A stretch of 64,000 bases of DNA, taken from Halodurantibacterium flavum (GTDB taxonomy: Bacteria; Pseudomonadota; Alphaproteobacteria; Rhodobacterales; Rhodobacteraceae). The notes beneath the pieces are model-generated. The model ran no database searches, had not been told where the DNA came from, and was given only the letters and a program-made list of their open reading frames with translations. Below are positions 45,170 to 53,765 of this stretch, one piece after another (position 1 is the first letter of the stretch; each line of letters starts with the position of its first letter). The DNA is taken from positions 343,850 through 407,849 of the forward strand of contig NZ_JBHUGH010000005.1 in the NCBI RefSeq assembly GCF_042681825.1, given 5' to 3'. The translations under genes and the position numbers were made by a program.

Positions 45170-46132
45170 ATGACCGGAACCGACCGCATTCTGCCGGGCG
45201 TGATGCTCATGCTCGGCTTCTGCCTGACCGCGCCGCTGATCGACGTCGCGTCGAAACTCGCTGCGGCGACGGTCCCGGCCGGCCAGATCACGCTGGCGCG
45301 CTTCGTGGTGCAGGCGCTTCTGATGCTGCCGGTCGTGCTGCTGATGGGGTTGCCCATGGGGGCCGGACCCCGGGCGCTGTGGCTTCTGTTCTGGCGGGCG
45401 GCCTTCTCGATCCTCGCGACGTTCTTCTTTGTCGCGGCCGTGGCGGTGATGCCGATCGCCGATGCGCTGGCCATCGTCTTTGTCGAACCCTTCATCATCC
45501 TGCTGCTCGGCTGGCTGATCTTCGGCGAAGAGGTCGGCCCAAGACGGCTGGGCGCAAGCGTGATCGGCTTTGCCGGATGTCTGCTGGTGATCCAGCCGAG
45601 CTTTGCGGTCTTTGGCGCGGTCGCCTTCTATCCGCTCGGCACCGCGCTTTTCTTTGCGCTTTACATGCTGGCCACGCGGCGCCTGTCGCAGGTGATGCAT
45701 CCGGTGACGATGCAGTTGCATACGGCGGTGATGGCGGTCGTTCTATGTCTGCCGCTGCTGCTGGCGGGCCATCTGGGCGGCGTCGCGGCGCTGTCCCTGG
45801 TGCTGCCGGCCGGCATCGCATGGACCTGGCTTGGCGCGGTTGGCGTGGCGGCGACGGTCAGCCACATGCTCATCACCTATGCGCTGCGCTTTGCGCCCTC
45901 GGCGACGCTTGCGCCGCTGCACTATCTGGAACTGGTCAGCGCGGTTGGCCTCGGCTACCTCGTGTTCGGGGATTTTCCCGATCCGCTCACCTGGGTGGGG
46001 ATCGCCGTGATCGCCGGGTCGGGGCTATATATCATTCACCGGGAACGGAGCCTTCAGCGGCATCGTCCCCTGTCAGTGCCCCCGCTGTCAGCGCCCGAAG
46101 CGCCGCCCGCAGGCAGCCGCGCGGCAGAATGA
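45170..46132 (+). CDS. EamA/DMT family transporter
   Basis: Encodes 320 aa with about ten membrane segments arranged as two EamA repeats; the first repeat ends FVEPFIILLLGWLIFGEEVG and the second YLELVSAVGLGYLVFGDFPD, both with the conserved acidic-to-hydrophobic pattern of the family. Members export amino acids or other metabolites; adjacency to sdaA, 43 bases upstream, makes an amino-acid role plausible but unproven. The C-terminal 30-residue polar tail overlaps the 3' end of thiN on the other strand by 101 bases. Confidence 0.9.
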   Translation: MTGTDRILPGVMLMLGFCLTAPLIDVASKLAAATVPAGQITLARFVVQALLMLPVVLLMGLPMGAGPRALWLLFWRAAFSILATFFFVAAVAVMPIADALAIVFVEPFIILLLGWLIFGEEVGPRRLGASVIGFAGCLLVIQPSFAVFGAVAFYPLGTALFFALYMLATRRLSQVMHPVTMQLHTAVMAVVLCLPLLLAGHLGGVAALSLVLPAGIAWTWLGAVGVAATVSHMLITYALRFAPSATLAPLHYLELVSAVGLGYLVFGDFPDPLTWVGIAVIAGSGLYIIHRERSLQRHRPLSVPPLSAPEAPPAGSRAAE

Positions 46133-46727
46133 CCAGCATCCGGGGCGCGTCGAACCGCAGCGCCACAGGCCCGGTGACCATGTTCGAGGTTCCGATCCGC
46201 CCGTCCGGCGCAAAGTCGAGCCCCGCGATGGGCCAGCGCAGACCGCTGCCTTCGCCCCGGACCGCCCCCATCGGATAAAGCGACAGCCGCGTCCCCTCGG
46301 GCAGCGAGAGGTTCAGGCGTTCAGGCGCAAGGAAGCAGATATCCCGCTCGCCCACCAGGATGCAGCGCCGGTCACGATACGTGACAAGTGAGGTGAAGGC
46401 GGCAAGCGTATGGTCCAGCCGTTCCCCCAGAAATCCGAGCGCGAGGTAGAACGGCGCCTCGACCAGCCGCAGGCATTTGTCGAAATCGGTGCTTTCCTGT
46501 TCGGTGACGTGGTGCAGGACATCGGCAAACGCCTCTTGCGCGGCGGGCGAGATGGAATCGAAATCGCCGATCACCGCCTCGGGCCGCAGCCCGGCCAGCA
46601 TCGCCGCATCCGCCCCGCCATCCGCCGCGACAAGGCAGGGCGCGATGGCCAGCGCATCCGGCAGGTGGGAATGGTGGAGCGACCCGCCGCCCACCAGCGT
46701 CACCGCCCGGTCAGAGCGCAGGATCAC
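46032..46727 (-). CDS. thiN: Thiamine pyrophosphokinase
   Basis: Encodes 231 aa. It makes thiamine diphosphate from thiamine and ATP. CLVAADGGADAAMLAGLRP, AVIGDFDSIS and EQESTDFDKCLRLV (the DKxDxD-type metal site), LGFLGERLDHTLAAF and GTSNMVTGPVAL are family motifs. GTG at 46727 overlaps the upstream DUF2842 stop (GTGA) and has AAGGA upstream. About 25 residues past the usual C-terminus (after RMLVILPRG) lie antisense to the EamA gene. Third gene of a purA-DUF2842-thiN run. Confidence 0.92.
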   Translation of the reverse strand: MILRSDRAVTLVGGGSLHHSHLPDALAIAPCLVAADGGADAAMLAGLRPEAVIGDFDSISPAAQEAFADVLHHVTEQESTDFDKCLRLVEAPFYLALGFLGERLDHTLAAFTSLVTYRDRRCILVGERDICFLAPERLNLSLPEGTRLSLYPMGAVRGEGSGLRWPIAGLDFAPDGRIGTSNMVTGPVALRFDAPRMLVILPRGCLRAALRALTAGALTGDDAAEGSVPGE

Positions 46728-47002
46728 GCGCGCGGTCCTTTTGGCGCGTCCTCATCCGGGTCTGCATCCGGGTCTGCGCGCCCCACCCCGCGAAAGATGA
46801 AGCGGAAGGGCAGCGCCCAGACGATGCCAAGGACGACAAAGACCAGCAGTTCGACCCAGATCGAGGGCCGCTCGAACATCTCGACCACGTTGACTGCCAC
46901 GACCACATAGACCGGCAGCCCGACCAGCAGGATGAAAAGCGCCCAACGGCGGCGCGCCCGGTGGCTGAGGCCCGCGCCCTGGTTTTGCGGCCCGCGTTCC
47001 AC
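46724..47002 (-). CDS. DUF2842 small membrane protein
   Basis: Encodes 92 aa with two membrane helices (WALFILLVGLPVYVVVAVNV; WVELLVFVVLGIVWALPFRF) and a charged Asp/Pro-rich tail. The IWVELLVFVVLGIVWALPFRFIF stretch, given here in parts, fits DUF2842 (PF11003), an alphaproteobacterial family of unknown function. Four bases after the purA stop, and its stop overlaps thiN. Confidence 0.88.
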   Translation of the reverse strand: MERGPQNQGAGLSHRARRRWALFILLVGLPVYVVVAVNVVEMFERPSIWVELLVFVVLGIVWALPFRFIFRGVGRADPDADPDEDAPKGPRA

Positions 47003-47006
47003 GCCC

Positions 47007-48299
47007 TCAGTCCGCGAAGGGATCGGTGACGAGGATCGTGTCGTCCCGTTCCGGCGAGGTGGAGACGAGTGCGACGGGGCACTGGATCAGTTCCTCGATG
47101 CGGCGGACATATTTCACCGCCGCCGCCGGCAGATCTGCCCAGGACCGCGCGCCTGCGGTGCTTTCGGCCCAGCCCTCATGTTCCTCATAGATCGGGGTGA
47201 CGCGGGCCTGCTGGTTCGCCGCCGTCGGCAGATAATCCAGCCGCTGGCCGTCAAGCTCATATCCCACGCAGATCTTCAGCGTCTCGAACCCGTCGAGCAC
47301 GTCGAGCTTGGTCAGCGCGATGCCCGACACGCCCGAGGTGGCGCAGGTCTGGCGCACCAGAACCGCGTCGAACCAGCCGCAGCGCCGCTTGCGCCCTGTC
47401 ACGGTGCCGAATTCGTGCCCGCGTTCGCCCAGCCGCTGGCCATCCGCGTCCATCAGTTCGGACGGGAACGGCCCCTCGCCCACCCGGGTCGTATAGGCCT
47501 TGACGATGCCCAGCACGAAGTCGATGGCGTTCGGTCCGAGCCCGGTCCCGGTCGCCGCCGCGCCGGCCGTCGTGTTCGACGAGGTGACAAAGGGATAGGT
47601 GCCGAAATCCACATCGAGCAGCGAGCCCTGCGCGCCCTCGAAGAGGATGCGCTTGCCCGCGCGCCGCGCCTCGGTCAGGACCTTCCAGACCGGCTGGGCA
47701 AAGGGCAGGATCTTCGGCGCGACCTCTTCCAGCGCCGCCTTGAGGCCCGCGCGGTCCACCGGTTCGAGCCCCAGCCCCCGGCGCAGCGCGTCGTGATGGG
47801 TCAGCAGACGGTCAAGCCGCAGCTCCAGCGTCTCAGGATCGGCCAGATCGGCGACGCGCACCGTGCGGCGGCCGACCTTGTCCTCATAGGCGGGGCCGAT
47901 GCCGCGCCCGGTCGTGCCGATCTTGGCGAGCGAATTCTGCGCCTCGCGCGCGCGGTCAAGCTCACCATGGACCGGCAGGATCAGCGGCGTGTTTTCGGCG
48001 ATCATCAGGTTTTCGGGCGATACCGTCACGCCCTGCGCCGCCAGCTTCTCGATCTCGGACAAGAGCGCCCATGGGTCGAGCACGACACCGTTGCCGATCA
48101 CGCTCAGCTTGCCGCCGCGCACGATGCCGGACGGCAAGAGCGAGAGCTTGTAGACCGTCCCGTCGATCACCAGCGTGTGGCCGGCATTGTGGCCGCCCTG
48201 AAAGCGGGCGATCACATCGGCCCGCTCGGACAGCCAGTCGACGATCTTGCCTTTCCCCTCGTCGCCCCACTGGGCGCCTACGACAACGACATTGGCCAT
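47007..48299 (-). CDS. purA: Adenylosuccinate synthetase
   Basis: Encodes 430 aa, normal length. It joins IMP and aspartate with GTP on the way to AMP. VVVVGAQWGDEGKGKIVDWL holds the GTP P-loop-like motif and catalytic Asp; GGHNAGHTLV, IGTTGRGIGPAYEDK, LFEGAQGSLLDVDFGTYPFV and GRKRRCGWFDAV are signatures. The ATG at 48299 has GAGAGG upstream; the frame stays open far upstream but nothing there resembles PurA. Divergent from secG. Confidence 0.97.
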   Translation of the reverse strand: MANVVVVGAQWGDEGKGKIVDWLSERADVIARFQGGHNAGHTLVIDGTVYKLSLLPSGIVRGGKLSVIGNGVVLDPWALLSEIEKLAAQGVTVSPENLMIAENTPLILPVHGELDRAREAQNSLAKIGTTGRGIGPAYEDKVGRRTVRVADLADPETLELRLDRLLTHHDALRRGLGLEPVDRAGLKAALEEVAPKILPFAQPVWKVLTEARRAGKRILFEGAQGSLLDVDFGTYPFVTSSNTTAGAAATGTGLGPNAIDFVLGIVKAYTTRVGEGPFPSELMDADGQRLGERGHEFGTVTGRKRRCGWFDAVLVRQTCATSGVSGIALTKLDVLDGFETLKICVGYELDGQRLDYLPTAANQQARVTPIYEEHEGWAESTAGARSWADLPAAAVKYVRRIEELIQCPVALVSTSPERDDTILVTDPFAD

Positions 48300-48480
48300 G
48301 TCTGCCTCTCGCGTTTGAAATTCCGCGCCTCTCATAGCGGGATGAGGGCGGTTCCGAAACCACAATCTGATGCCGGCCGCGCGGCGCGGGCGTTTTCCCC
48401 GCCCCGGGGGACGGAACAGGGTTGCGGCAGGGCGCGGTTCGCCATAGATAGGCCGCGAAAGATCAGCCGAAAGCCGCCCA

Positions 48481-48843
48481 ATGGAAAACGTCGTCCTAGT
48501 CGTCCACCTGATCCTTGCCCTTTGCCTTATCGGCGTCGTGCTGCTGCAAAGGTCCGAGGGCGGCGGCCTCGGCATGGGCGGCGGCGGTGGCGGCGTCATG
48601 ACGGGCCGCGCGGCGGCGACGGCGGTGGGCAAGCTCACCTGGGTCTTCGCGATCGCCTTCATCTGCACCTCGATCATGCTGACGGTCTTTGCGGCGCAGA
48701 ATGCGTCGGGCACCTCGGTCATCGACCGGTTCGGACCGGCGCCGGCAGCCCCTGCGGCCGATGCGCCCAGCCTGCCCCCGGTGGACGACCTTCTTCCGCC
48801 CACCAGCGGCGGCGCACCGCTTACCCCGCCGCGGGCCGACTGA
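48481..48843 (+). CDS. secG: Preprotein translocase subunit SecG
   Basis: Encodes 120 aa with two membrane helices separated by the conserved LLQRSEGGGLGMGGG loop, then GVMTGRAAATAVGKLTWVFA. The Pro/Ala-rich C-terminal tail is typical of alphaproteobacterial SecG. It assists SecYE in translocation. pyrG follows 167 bases downstream. Confidence 0.95.
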   Translation: MENVVLVVHLILALCLIGVVLLQRSEGGGLGMGGGGGGVMTGRAAATAVGKLTWVFAIAFICTSIMLTVFAAQNASGTSVIDRFGPAPAAPAADAPSLPPVDDLLPPTSGGAPLTPPRAD

Positions 48844-48908
48844 TCCGGGCCAACGACTACAACAACTTGGCCCGCGCCCGGGTGGCACGGCAGCATATTG
48901 CGGTCTGG

Positions 48909-48937
48909 TTGCGGAACGTTGACGAATCCGCTATAGC
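48909..48937 (+). promoter_or_regulatory. Predicted sigma-70-type promoter of pyrG
   Basis: TTGCGG (48909-48914), a 17-base spacer, then TATAGC (48932-48937). Start of transcription would fall near 48944, giving a leader of about 67 bases. Both hexamers are close to consensus and the spacing is ideal, but activity is inferred. Confidence 0.6.
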
Positions 48938-48939
48938 TT

Positions 48940-49002
48940 GTCTCCCGTGATGCTCCGCCCTCTGGGCCGGGCCCCAAAGACCATTTTCGGAGCACGGGAG
49001 AC
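48940..49002 (+). promoter_or_regulatory. pyrG leader inverted repeat covering the ribosome binding site
   Basis: Left arm 48940-48957 and right arm 48988-49002 pair over 15 positions with one three-base bulge. The right arm includes GGGAGA (48996-49001), the only good ribosome binding site for the ATG at 49011. The loop holds a further GGGCC/GGCCC pair. If folded, translation of pyrG would be hindered. If transcription starts near 48944, about 11 of the pairs remain. Confidence 0.6.
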
Positions 49003-49010
49003 GATTTTCC

Positions 49011-50654
49011 ATGGCACGCTACGTTTTCATCACAGGCGGGGTCGTCTCCTCCCTCGGCAAGGGACTTGCCTCGGCGGCGCTCGGGGCGCTGTTGCAGGCG
49101 CGGGGATTCTCGGTGCGGCTGCGCAAGCTCGACCCCTATCTCAATGTCGATCCGGGCACGATGTCGCCCTTTGAACATGGCGAGGTTTTCGTGACCGATG
49201 ACGGGGCGGAAACCGACCTCGACCTTGGCCATTACGAACGCTTTACCGGGGTCGCCGCGCGCCGCACGGATTCGGTGTCGTCCGGGCGCATCTATTCCAA
49301 CGTGCTGGAGAAAGAACGCCGCGGCGACTATCTGGGCAAGACCATTCAGGTCATTCCGCACGTCACCAACGAAATCAAGGACTTCCTCGCCGTGGGTGAG
49401 GATGAGGTCGATTTCATGCTTTGCGAGATCGGCGGCACCGTCGGCGATATCGAGGGCCTGCCCTTTTTCGAGGCGATCCGCCAGTTCAGCCAGGACCGCG
49501 CGCGGGGGCAGTGCATCTTCATGCATCTGACGCTGCTGCCCTATGTCTCGGCCAGCGGCGAGCTCAAGACCAAGCCCACCCAGCATTCCGTCAAGGAGCT
49601 CCGATCGATCGGGATCGCGCCGGATGTGCTGGTCTGCCGGTCGGAACGCCCGATCCCGGAGAAGGAGCGGGAAAAGATCGCGCTCTTCTGCAACGTGCGC
49701 AAGGATGCGGTGATCGCCGCGCCCGATCTTCACACGATCTACGAGGCGCCGCTGGCCTATCACCGCGAGGGGCTCGATCAGGCGGTTCTGGACGCGTTCG
49801 GGATCAGCCCCGCCCCGCGCCCGGATCTGTCACGCTGGGAAGACGTGATGGACCGGCTGGAAAATGCCGAAGGTCTGGTGCGGGTCGCCGTCGTCGGCAA
49901 ATACACCCAGCTTGAGGACGCCTACAAATCCATTGCCGAGGCGCTGACCCATGGCGGGATGGCGAACCGGGTCCGCGTCAAGGCGGAATGGATCGACGCC
50001 GAGATCTTCGAGCGCGAAGACCCGAGCCCCTGGCTGGAAGGCTTTCAGGCGATCCTCGTGCCCGGCGGGTTCGGCGAGCGCGGGACCGAGGGCAAGATCA
50101 AGGCCGCGCAATTCGCCCGTGAACGCAAGATCCCCTATCTGGGCATCTGTCTGGGCATGCAGATGGCAGTGATCGAGGCCGCGCGGAACCTCGCCGGGGT
50201 CGAGGATGCCGGGTCCGAGGAATTCGACCATGAGGCGGGCAAGAAGCGCTTTACCCCCGTGGTCTATCACCTCAAGGAATGGGTGCAGGGCAACCACAAG
50301 GTCGCGCGCAGCATCGCCGACGACAAGGGCGGCACGATGCGGCTGGGCGCCTATACGGCGCAACTGGCCGAAGGGTCGCTTGTCGCGCAGGTCTATGGCA
50401 ACAGCGCGATCGAGGAACGCCACCGCCACCGCTATGAGGTCGACATCCGGTTCCGCGACAAGCTGGAAACCTGCGGGCTGGTCTTTTCCGGCATGTCGCC
50501 CGACGGTCGCCTGCCCGAGATCGTGGAACATCGCGACCATCCGTGGTTCATCGGCGTCCAGTTTCACCCGGAGCTCAAGTCCAAGCCCTTTGCACCGCAC
50601 CCGCTGTTCGCCGATTTCATCCGGGCGGCGCGGGACAATTCGCGGCTGGTCTGA
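49011..50654 (+). CDS. pyrG: CTP synthase
   Basis: Encodes 547 aa. It aminates UTP to CTP with glutamine. The synthase domain starts ARYVFITGGVVSSLGKGLAS (P-loop) with LDPYLNVDPGTMSPFEHGEV and CEIGGTVGDIEGLPFFEAIR. The C-terminal class I glutamine amidotransferase has the nucleophile Cys in LGICLGMQMAV and His/Glu in GVQFHPELKS. The gene follows secG behind its own predicted promoter and a hairpin leader. Confidence 0.98.
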   Translation: MARYVFITGGVVSSLGKGLASAALGALLQARGFSVRLRKLDPYLNVDPGTMSPFEHGEVFVTDDGAETDLDLGHYERFTGVAARRTDSVSSGRIYSNVLEKERRGDYLGKTIQVIPHVTNEIKDFLAVGEDEVDFMLCEIGGTVGDIEGLPFFEAIRQFSQDRARGQCIFMHLTLLPYVSASGELKTKPTQHSVKELRSIGIAPDVLVCRSERPIPEKEREKIALFCNVRKDAVIAAPDLHTIYEAPLAYHREGLDQAVLDAFGISPAPRPDLSRWEDVMDRLENAEGLVRVAVVGKYTQLEDAYKSIAEALTHGGMANRVRVKAEWIDAEIFEREDPSPWLEGFQAILVPGGFGERGTEGKIKAAQFARERKIPYLGICLGMQMAVIEAARNLAGVEDAGSEEFDHEAGKKRFTPVVYHLKEWVQGNHKVARSIADDKGGTMRLGAYTAQLAEGSLVAQVYGNSAIEERHRHRYEVDIRFRDKLETCGLVFSGMSPDGRLPEIVEHRDHPWFIGVQFHPELKSKPFAPHPLFADFIRAARDNSRLV

Positions 50655-50845
50655 GGGCAAGGGGTTTCCCTTCCGGCCCGGGCCGGGGCGGGTCTTTGCC
50701 GGTCATCGCCCCCGCCTCACCGCGGCAGTGACCGATCTTTCCTTGGCGGCGCCTGCCCCTCTCGCTGTTCTGTCGCAACGGGGCATCCCGCCGCTGACGC
50801 TGCCGTGTCTTGGCAGCCCCGCGCCATGGCTCTATATCCTGCGTC

Positions 50846-51292
50846 ATGTTTGCCGATTTCCTGCGCCGCCTGACGGCCCCCGCCCCTGAACGCCTTCCCG
50901 ATCCCGATGCGCGCCTTGCGCTCGGGGCGCTTCTGGTGCGGGTCGCGCGTGTCGACGGCCAGTATTCGCAGGCCGAGGTCGCGCGGATCGAGCGTATCCT
51001 TGCCCTGCGCCATGACCTTGGACCCGACGACGCCCGCCGCCTGCGCGAAGATGCGGAGGTGCTGGAATCCGAGGCGCCGGACACCGTCCGCTTTACCCGC
51101 GCCATCAAGGATGCGGTCGCCTATGAGGACCGCGAGGCGGTGATCGAGGCGCTGTGGTGTGTCGCGCTCAGCGATGGGCAGCGCGATGCCGAAGAAAGCG
51201 CGATGCTGCGGCTGGTGGCGAACCTTCTGGGGATCAGCGACCGCGATTCCGCGCTGGCGCGGCAGCGGGTCGAGGCCCGGCAGACGCCGTGA
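50846..51292 (+). CDS. TerB-like (tellurite-resistance TerB superfamily) protein
   Basis: Encodes 148 aa, all helical. ALGALLVRVARVDGQYSQAE and ALWCVALSDGQRDAEESAML are the paired acidic (V/A)DGxxxxxE motifs of the TerB fold (PF05099), which can bind metal ions. Function of stand-alone copies is unknown. The ATG at 50846 gives MFADFLRRL; no strong ribosome site is visible. Seven bases separate it from the PhnD-like gene, so the two probably form an operon. Confidence 0.85.
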   Translation: MFADFLRRLTAPAPERLPDPDARLALGALLVRVARVDGQYSQAEVARIERILALRHDLGPDDARRLREDAEVLESEAPDTVRFTRAIKDAVAYEDREAVIEALWCVALSDGQRDAEESAMLRLVANLLGISDRDSALARQRVEARQTP

Positions 51293-51299
51293 CCGACTG

Positions 51300-52019
51300 A
51301 TGATCGCGTCATTTCCCATGTATGACCGCCCGGAAACGGCACCGGCGAATGACCGGCTTTGGGCGTTGATCCGCGATGCGCTGCGGTCCCGGGGGGTTGA
51401 CGCGCCCGACCAACTGACCCGCGCCGAGGATCTGATGGCACTCTGGCGCGCGCCGGACCTGCTCCTGGCGCAGACCTGCGGCCTGCCCTATCGCGCCGTG
51501 CTCCACCCCCATGTGACGCTTGTGGGAACGCCCGATTACGGGCTACCGGACTGCCCGGCGGGATATTACTGCTCGGTGCTCGTGGCGCGCGAACCGTTGG
51601 AGGTTGCCACGGCCCGTTTTGCCTATAACGACCCCCTGTCGCAATCGGGTTGGGCGGCGGCACAGGCGATGTTCGGCGGGGCGCTGCGCCCGGTGCTCTG
51701 CACCGGCAGCCATCGCGCCTCGGCCCGGGCGGTGGCCCAGGGCGAGGCCGATCTTGCCGCCATCGACGCCGTGACATGGGCGCTGATCCGCAGGCATGAC
51801 CGCTTTGCCGACGGGCTGATCGAGATCGGACGCACCACGCCCGCACCCGGCCTTCCGCTTGTGACCGCCCGTCCTGACCTGGCCGGGGTTCTGGCCAGTG
51901 CCGTCAGCGAGGCGATCGCGGCATTGGCGCCCGGGGATCGCGCGTGCCTGATGATCCGCGCTCTCGTCCCGGTTGCGCCAGCAGAATATCTTGCCCTGCC
52001 GTTACCGCCAAAGCCTTAG
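51300..52019 (+). CDS. PhnD-like substrate-binding-fold protein without a signal peptide
   Basis: Encodes 239 aa. MYDRPETAPANDRLWALIRD, LLLAQTCGLPYRAVLHPHV, FAYNDPLSQSGWAAA and GEADLAAIDAVTW match the phosphate/phosphonate binding-protein family (PF12974). Unlike transporter components it has no signal peptide or lipobox, so it is probably cytosolic or periplasm-independent. No permease of the Phn type adjoins it. ATG at 51300 or 51318 (MYDRPE) is possible. It may be a sensor or enzyme-associated ligand binder; ligand unknown. Confidence 0.85.
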   Translation: MIASFPMYDRPETAPANDRLWALIRDALRSRGVDAPDQLTRAEDLMALWRAPDLLLAQTCGLPYRAVLHPHVTLVGTPDYGLPDCPAGYYCSVLVAREPLEVATARFAYNDPLSQSGWAAAQAMFGGALRPVLCTGSHRASARAVAQGEADLAAIDAVTWALIRRHDRFADGLIEIGRTTPAPGLPLVTARPDLAGVLASAVSEAIAALAPGDRACLMIRALVPVAPAEYLALPLPPKP

Positions 52020-52142
52020 GCAGCCCGGCGCGAACTGCATCTTTCCGCAGCGGAACTTTGCAGGGATGTGCGTGAAATCGTTGCAATCCGTCCTGTTTTG
52101 ACCCCTAACTTCCTCCAATCCATCCAAGAGACCCGAAGGCCC

Positions 52143-52922
52143 GTGACCACATTTTCAGCCCCCGTCATCGAGATCCGCGACCTGCATAAAAGCTATGGCG
52201 ACCTCGAGGTGCTTCGGGGTGTCGATCTTACGGCGCCCAGGGGGCATGTCGTGTCGCTGATCGGGTCGTCCGGGTCGGGGAAATCGACGCTGCTACGCTG
52301 CTGCAACCTGCTGGAAAACAGCCAGGAGGGCACCATCCGGTTCGAGGGGGAGCCCGTCCAGTGGCAAGGGAGCGGGCTGAACCGCCATCCCTCGGACCGC
52401 CATCAGGTAATGCGCATCCGCACCAACCTGTCGATGGTTTTCCAGCAGTTCAACCTCTGGTCCCACATGACGATCCTGCAGAACGTGATGGAGGCGCCGC
52501 TGACGGTGCTGAAACAGCCCCGTGCCGAGGTCGAGGCCCGCGCGCGCGCGCTGCTGGACAAGGTCGGGATCGGCGACAAGGCCGATGCCTTTCCGGCGAT
52601 GCTTTCGGGCGGGCAGCAACAGCGGGCGGCCATCGCGCGCGCGCTTTGCATGGAACCCCGCGCCCTTCTTTTCGACGAACCGACCTCGGCGCTCGACCCC
52701 GAGCTTGAGCAGGAGGTCGTCAAGGTCATCAAGCAGCTTGCCGACGAAGGGCGGACGATGCTGCTTGTGACGCATGACATGCGGCTTGCGGCGGATGTGT
52801 CCGACCATGTGGTTTTCCTTCATCAGGGCCGCATCGAGGAAGAGGGGCCGCCCGAAACGCTTTTTGGCGCCCCCCGCACCGAGCGGCTGCGCCAGTTTCT
52901 GCGGGCCACCGAACCCGCCTGA
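52143..52922 (+). CDS. Polar amino acid ABC transporter ATP-binding protein
   Basis: Encodes 259 aa from GTG at 52143, which has GAAGG five bases upstream; an in-frame upstream start at 52068 has no site. Walker A GSSGSGKSTLLRCCNLLE, Q-loop VFQQFNLWSHMTILQNV, signature LSGGQQQRAAIARAL, Walker B ALLFDEPTSALDPEL and H-loop LLVTHDM are those of HisP/GlnQ-type ATPases. First gene of an ATPase, binding protein, permease, permease order that runs into amine catabolism genes. Confidence 0.95.
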   Translation: MTTFSAPVIEIRDLHKSYGDLEVLRGVDLTAPRGHVVSLIGSSGSGKSTLLRCCNLLENSQEGTIRFEGEPVQWQGSGLNRHPSDRHQVMRIRTNLSMVFQQFNLWSHMTILQNVMEAPLTVLKQPRAEVEARARALLDKVGIGDKADAFPAMLSGGQQQRAAIARALCMEPRALLFDEPTSALDPELEQEVVKVIKQLADEGRTMLLVTHDMRLAADVSDHVVFLHQGRIEEEGPPETLFGAPRTERLRQFLRATEPA

Positions 52923-52943
52923 TTTTCAACCAGGGAGCCAAGA

Positions 52944-53696
52944 ATGAAAAAACTGACCCTCAGCCTTGCCGCGCTCGCGCTCAGCGCAGCCGGCACGCTG
53001 GCGCTCGGCGCCTCGGGCGCCATGGCGCAGAACGTCGTGCGTATCGCGACCGAGGGCGCCTACCCTCCGTATAACTACATCAACGACGCGAACCAGCTCG
53101 ACGGGTTCGAGATCGAGCTTGGCAACGAGCTTTGTGCCCGCGCCGAACTGAGCTGCGAATGGGTCATCACGGACTGGGACTCGATCATCCCGAACCTGAC
53201 CGGCGGCAACTATGACGCCATCATGGCCGGCATGTCGATCAACGAGCAGCGCCGTCAGGTGATCAGCTTCAGCCAGAACTACACGCCCCCCGCGACCTCG
53301 GCCTATGTCGGCCTGTCGGAAGATGCGGATTTTGAATCCGGCGTGGTCGCGGCCCAGGTCTCGACCCAGCAGGCCGCCTATATCGCGTCGGAAACCGATG
53401 CGACGCTGCTGGAATTCGCGACGCCCGACGAAACCATCGCCGCCGTCCGCAACGGCGAAGCGGATGTGGTCTTTGCCGATACCGACTTCCTGCTGCCCAT
53501 CGTCAATGAGTCCGGTGGCCAGCTGACCTTTGTGTCGGAACAGATCCAGCTGGGCGAAGGCGTGGGCATCGGCATCCGCCAGACCGACACCGAACTGCGC
53601 GAGACGCTGGACGCGGCCATCACCTCGATGAAAGAGGATGGCAGCCTGAACGAGATGATCGTCAAGTGGTTCGGTGCCGACGCGCCCGTCTTCTGA
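52944..53696 (+). CDS. Polar amino acid ABC transporter substrate-binding protein
   Basis: Encodes 250 aa. Sec signal peptide cleaved after AMAQ, then a family 3 binding-protein fold: VRIATEGAYPPYNYINDANQ, LDGFEIELGNELCARAEL, YDAIMAGMSINEQRRQVISF and NGEADVVFADTDFLLPIV. This group binds lysine/arginine/ornithine, histidine, octopine or glutamine; the downstream genes suggest a cationic amine or amino-acid ligand. It has an AGGGAG site. A strong hairpin lies between it and the permease genes. Confidence 0.95.
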   Translation: MKKLTLSLAALALSAAGTLALGASGAMAQNVVRIATEGAYPPYNYINDANQLDGFEIELGNELCARAELSCEWVITDWDSIIPNLTGGNYDAIMAGMSINEQRRQVISFSQNYTPPATSAYVGLSEDADFESGVVAAQVSTQQAAYIASETDATLLEFATPDETIAAVRNGEADVVFADTDFLLPIVNESGGQLTFVSEQIQLGEGVGIGIRQTDTELRETLDAAITSMKEDGSLNEMIVKWFGADAPVF

Positions 53697-53725
53697 GCGC
53701 TGATTTCGTCTGACCCAAGATAACC

Positions 53726-53750
53726 GGGGCGGGGCCACTGGCCCTGCCCC
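53726..53750 (+). other. Intercistronic hairpin after the binding-protein gene
   Basis: GGGGCGGGGCC (53726-53736), loop ACT, GGCCCTGCCCC (53740-53750): an 11-bp stem with one G-U pair and no U-run. Such structures after binding-protein genes commonly protect the upstream mRNA or reduce read-through, giving more binding protein than permease. Role inferred. Confidence 0.7.
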
Positions 53751-53765
53751 CCGCCAGGCGGGCAC

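Noticed and set aside
50673..50686. Palindrome CCGGCCCGGGCCGG after pyrG as a terminator
   Set aside because: It is self-complementary without a loop and no U-run follows; in a GC-rich genome this can arise by chance.
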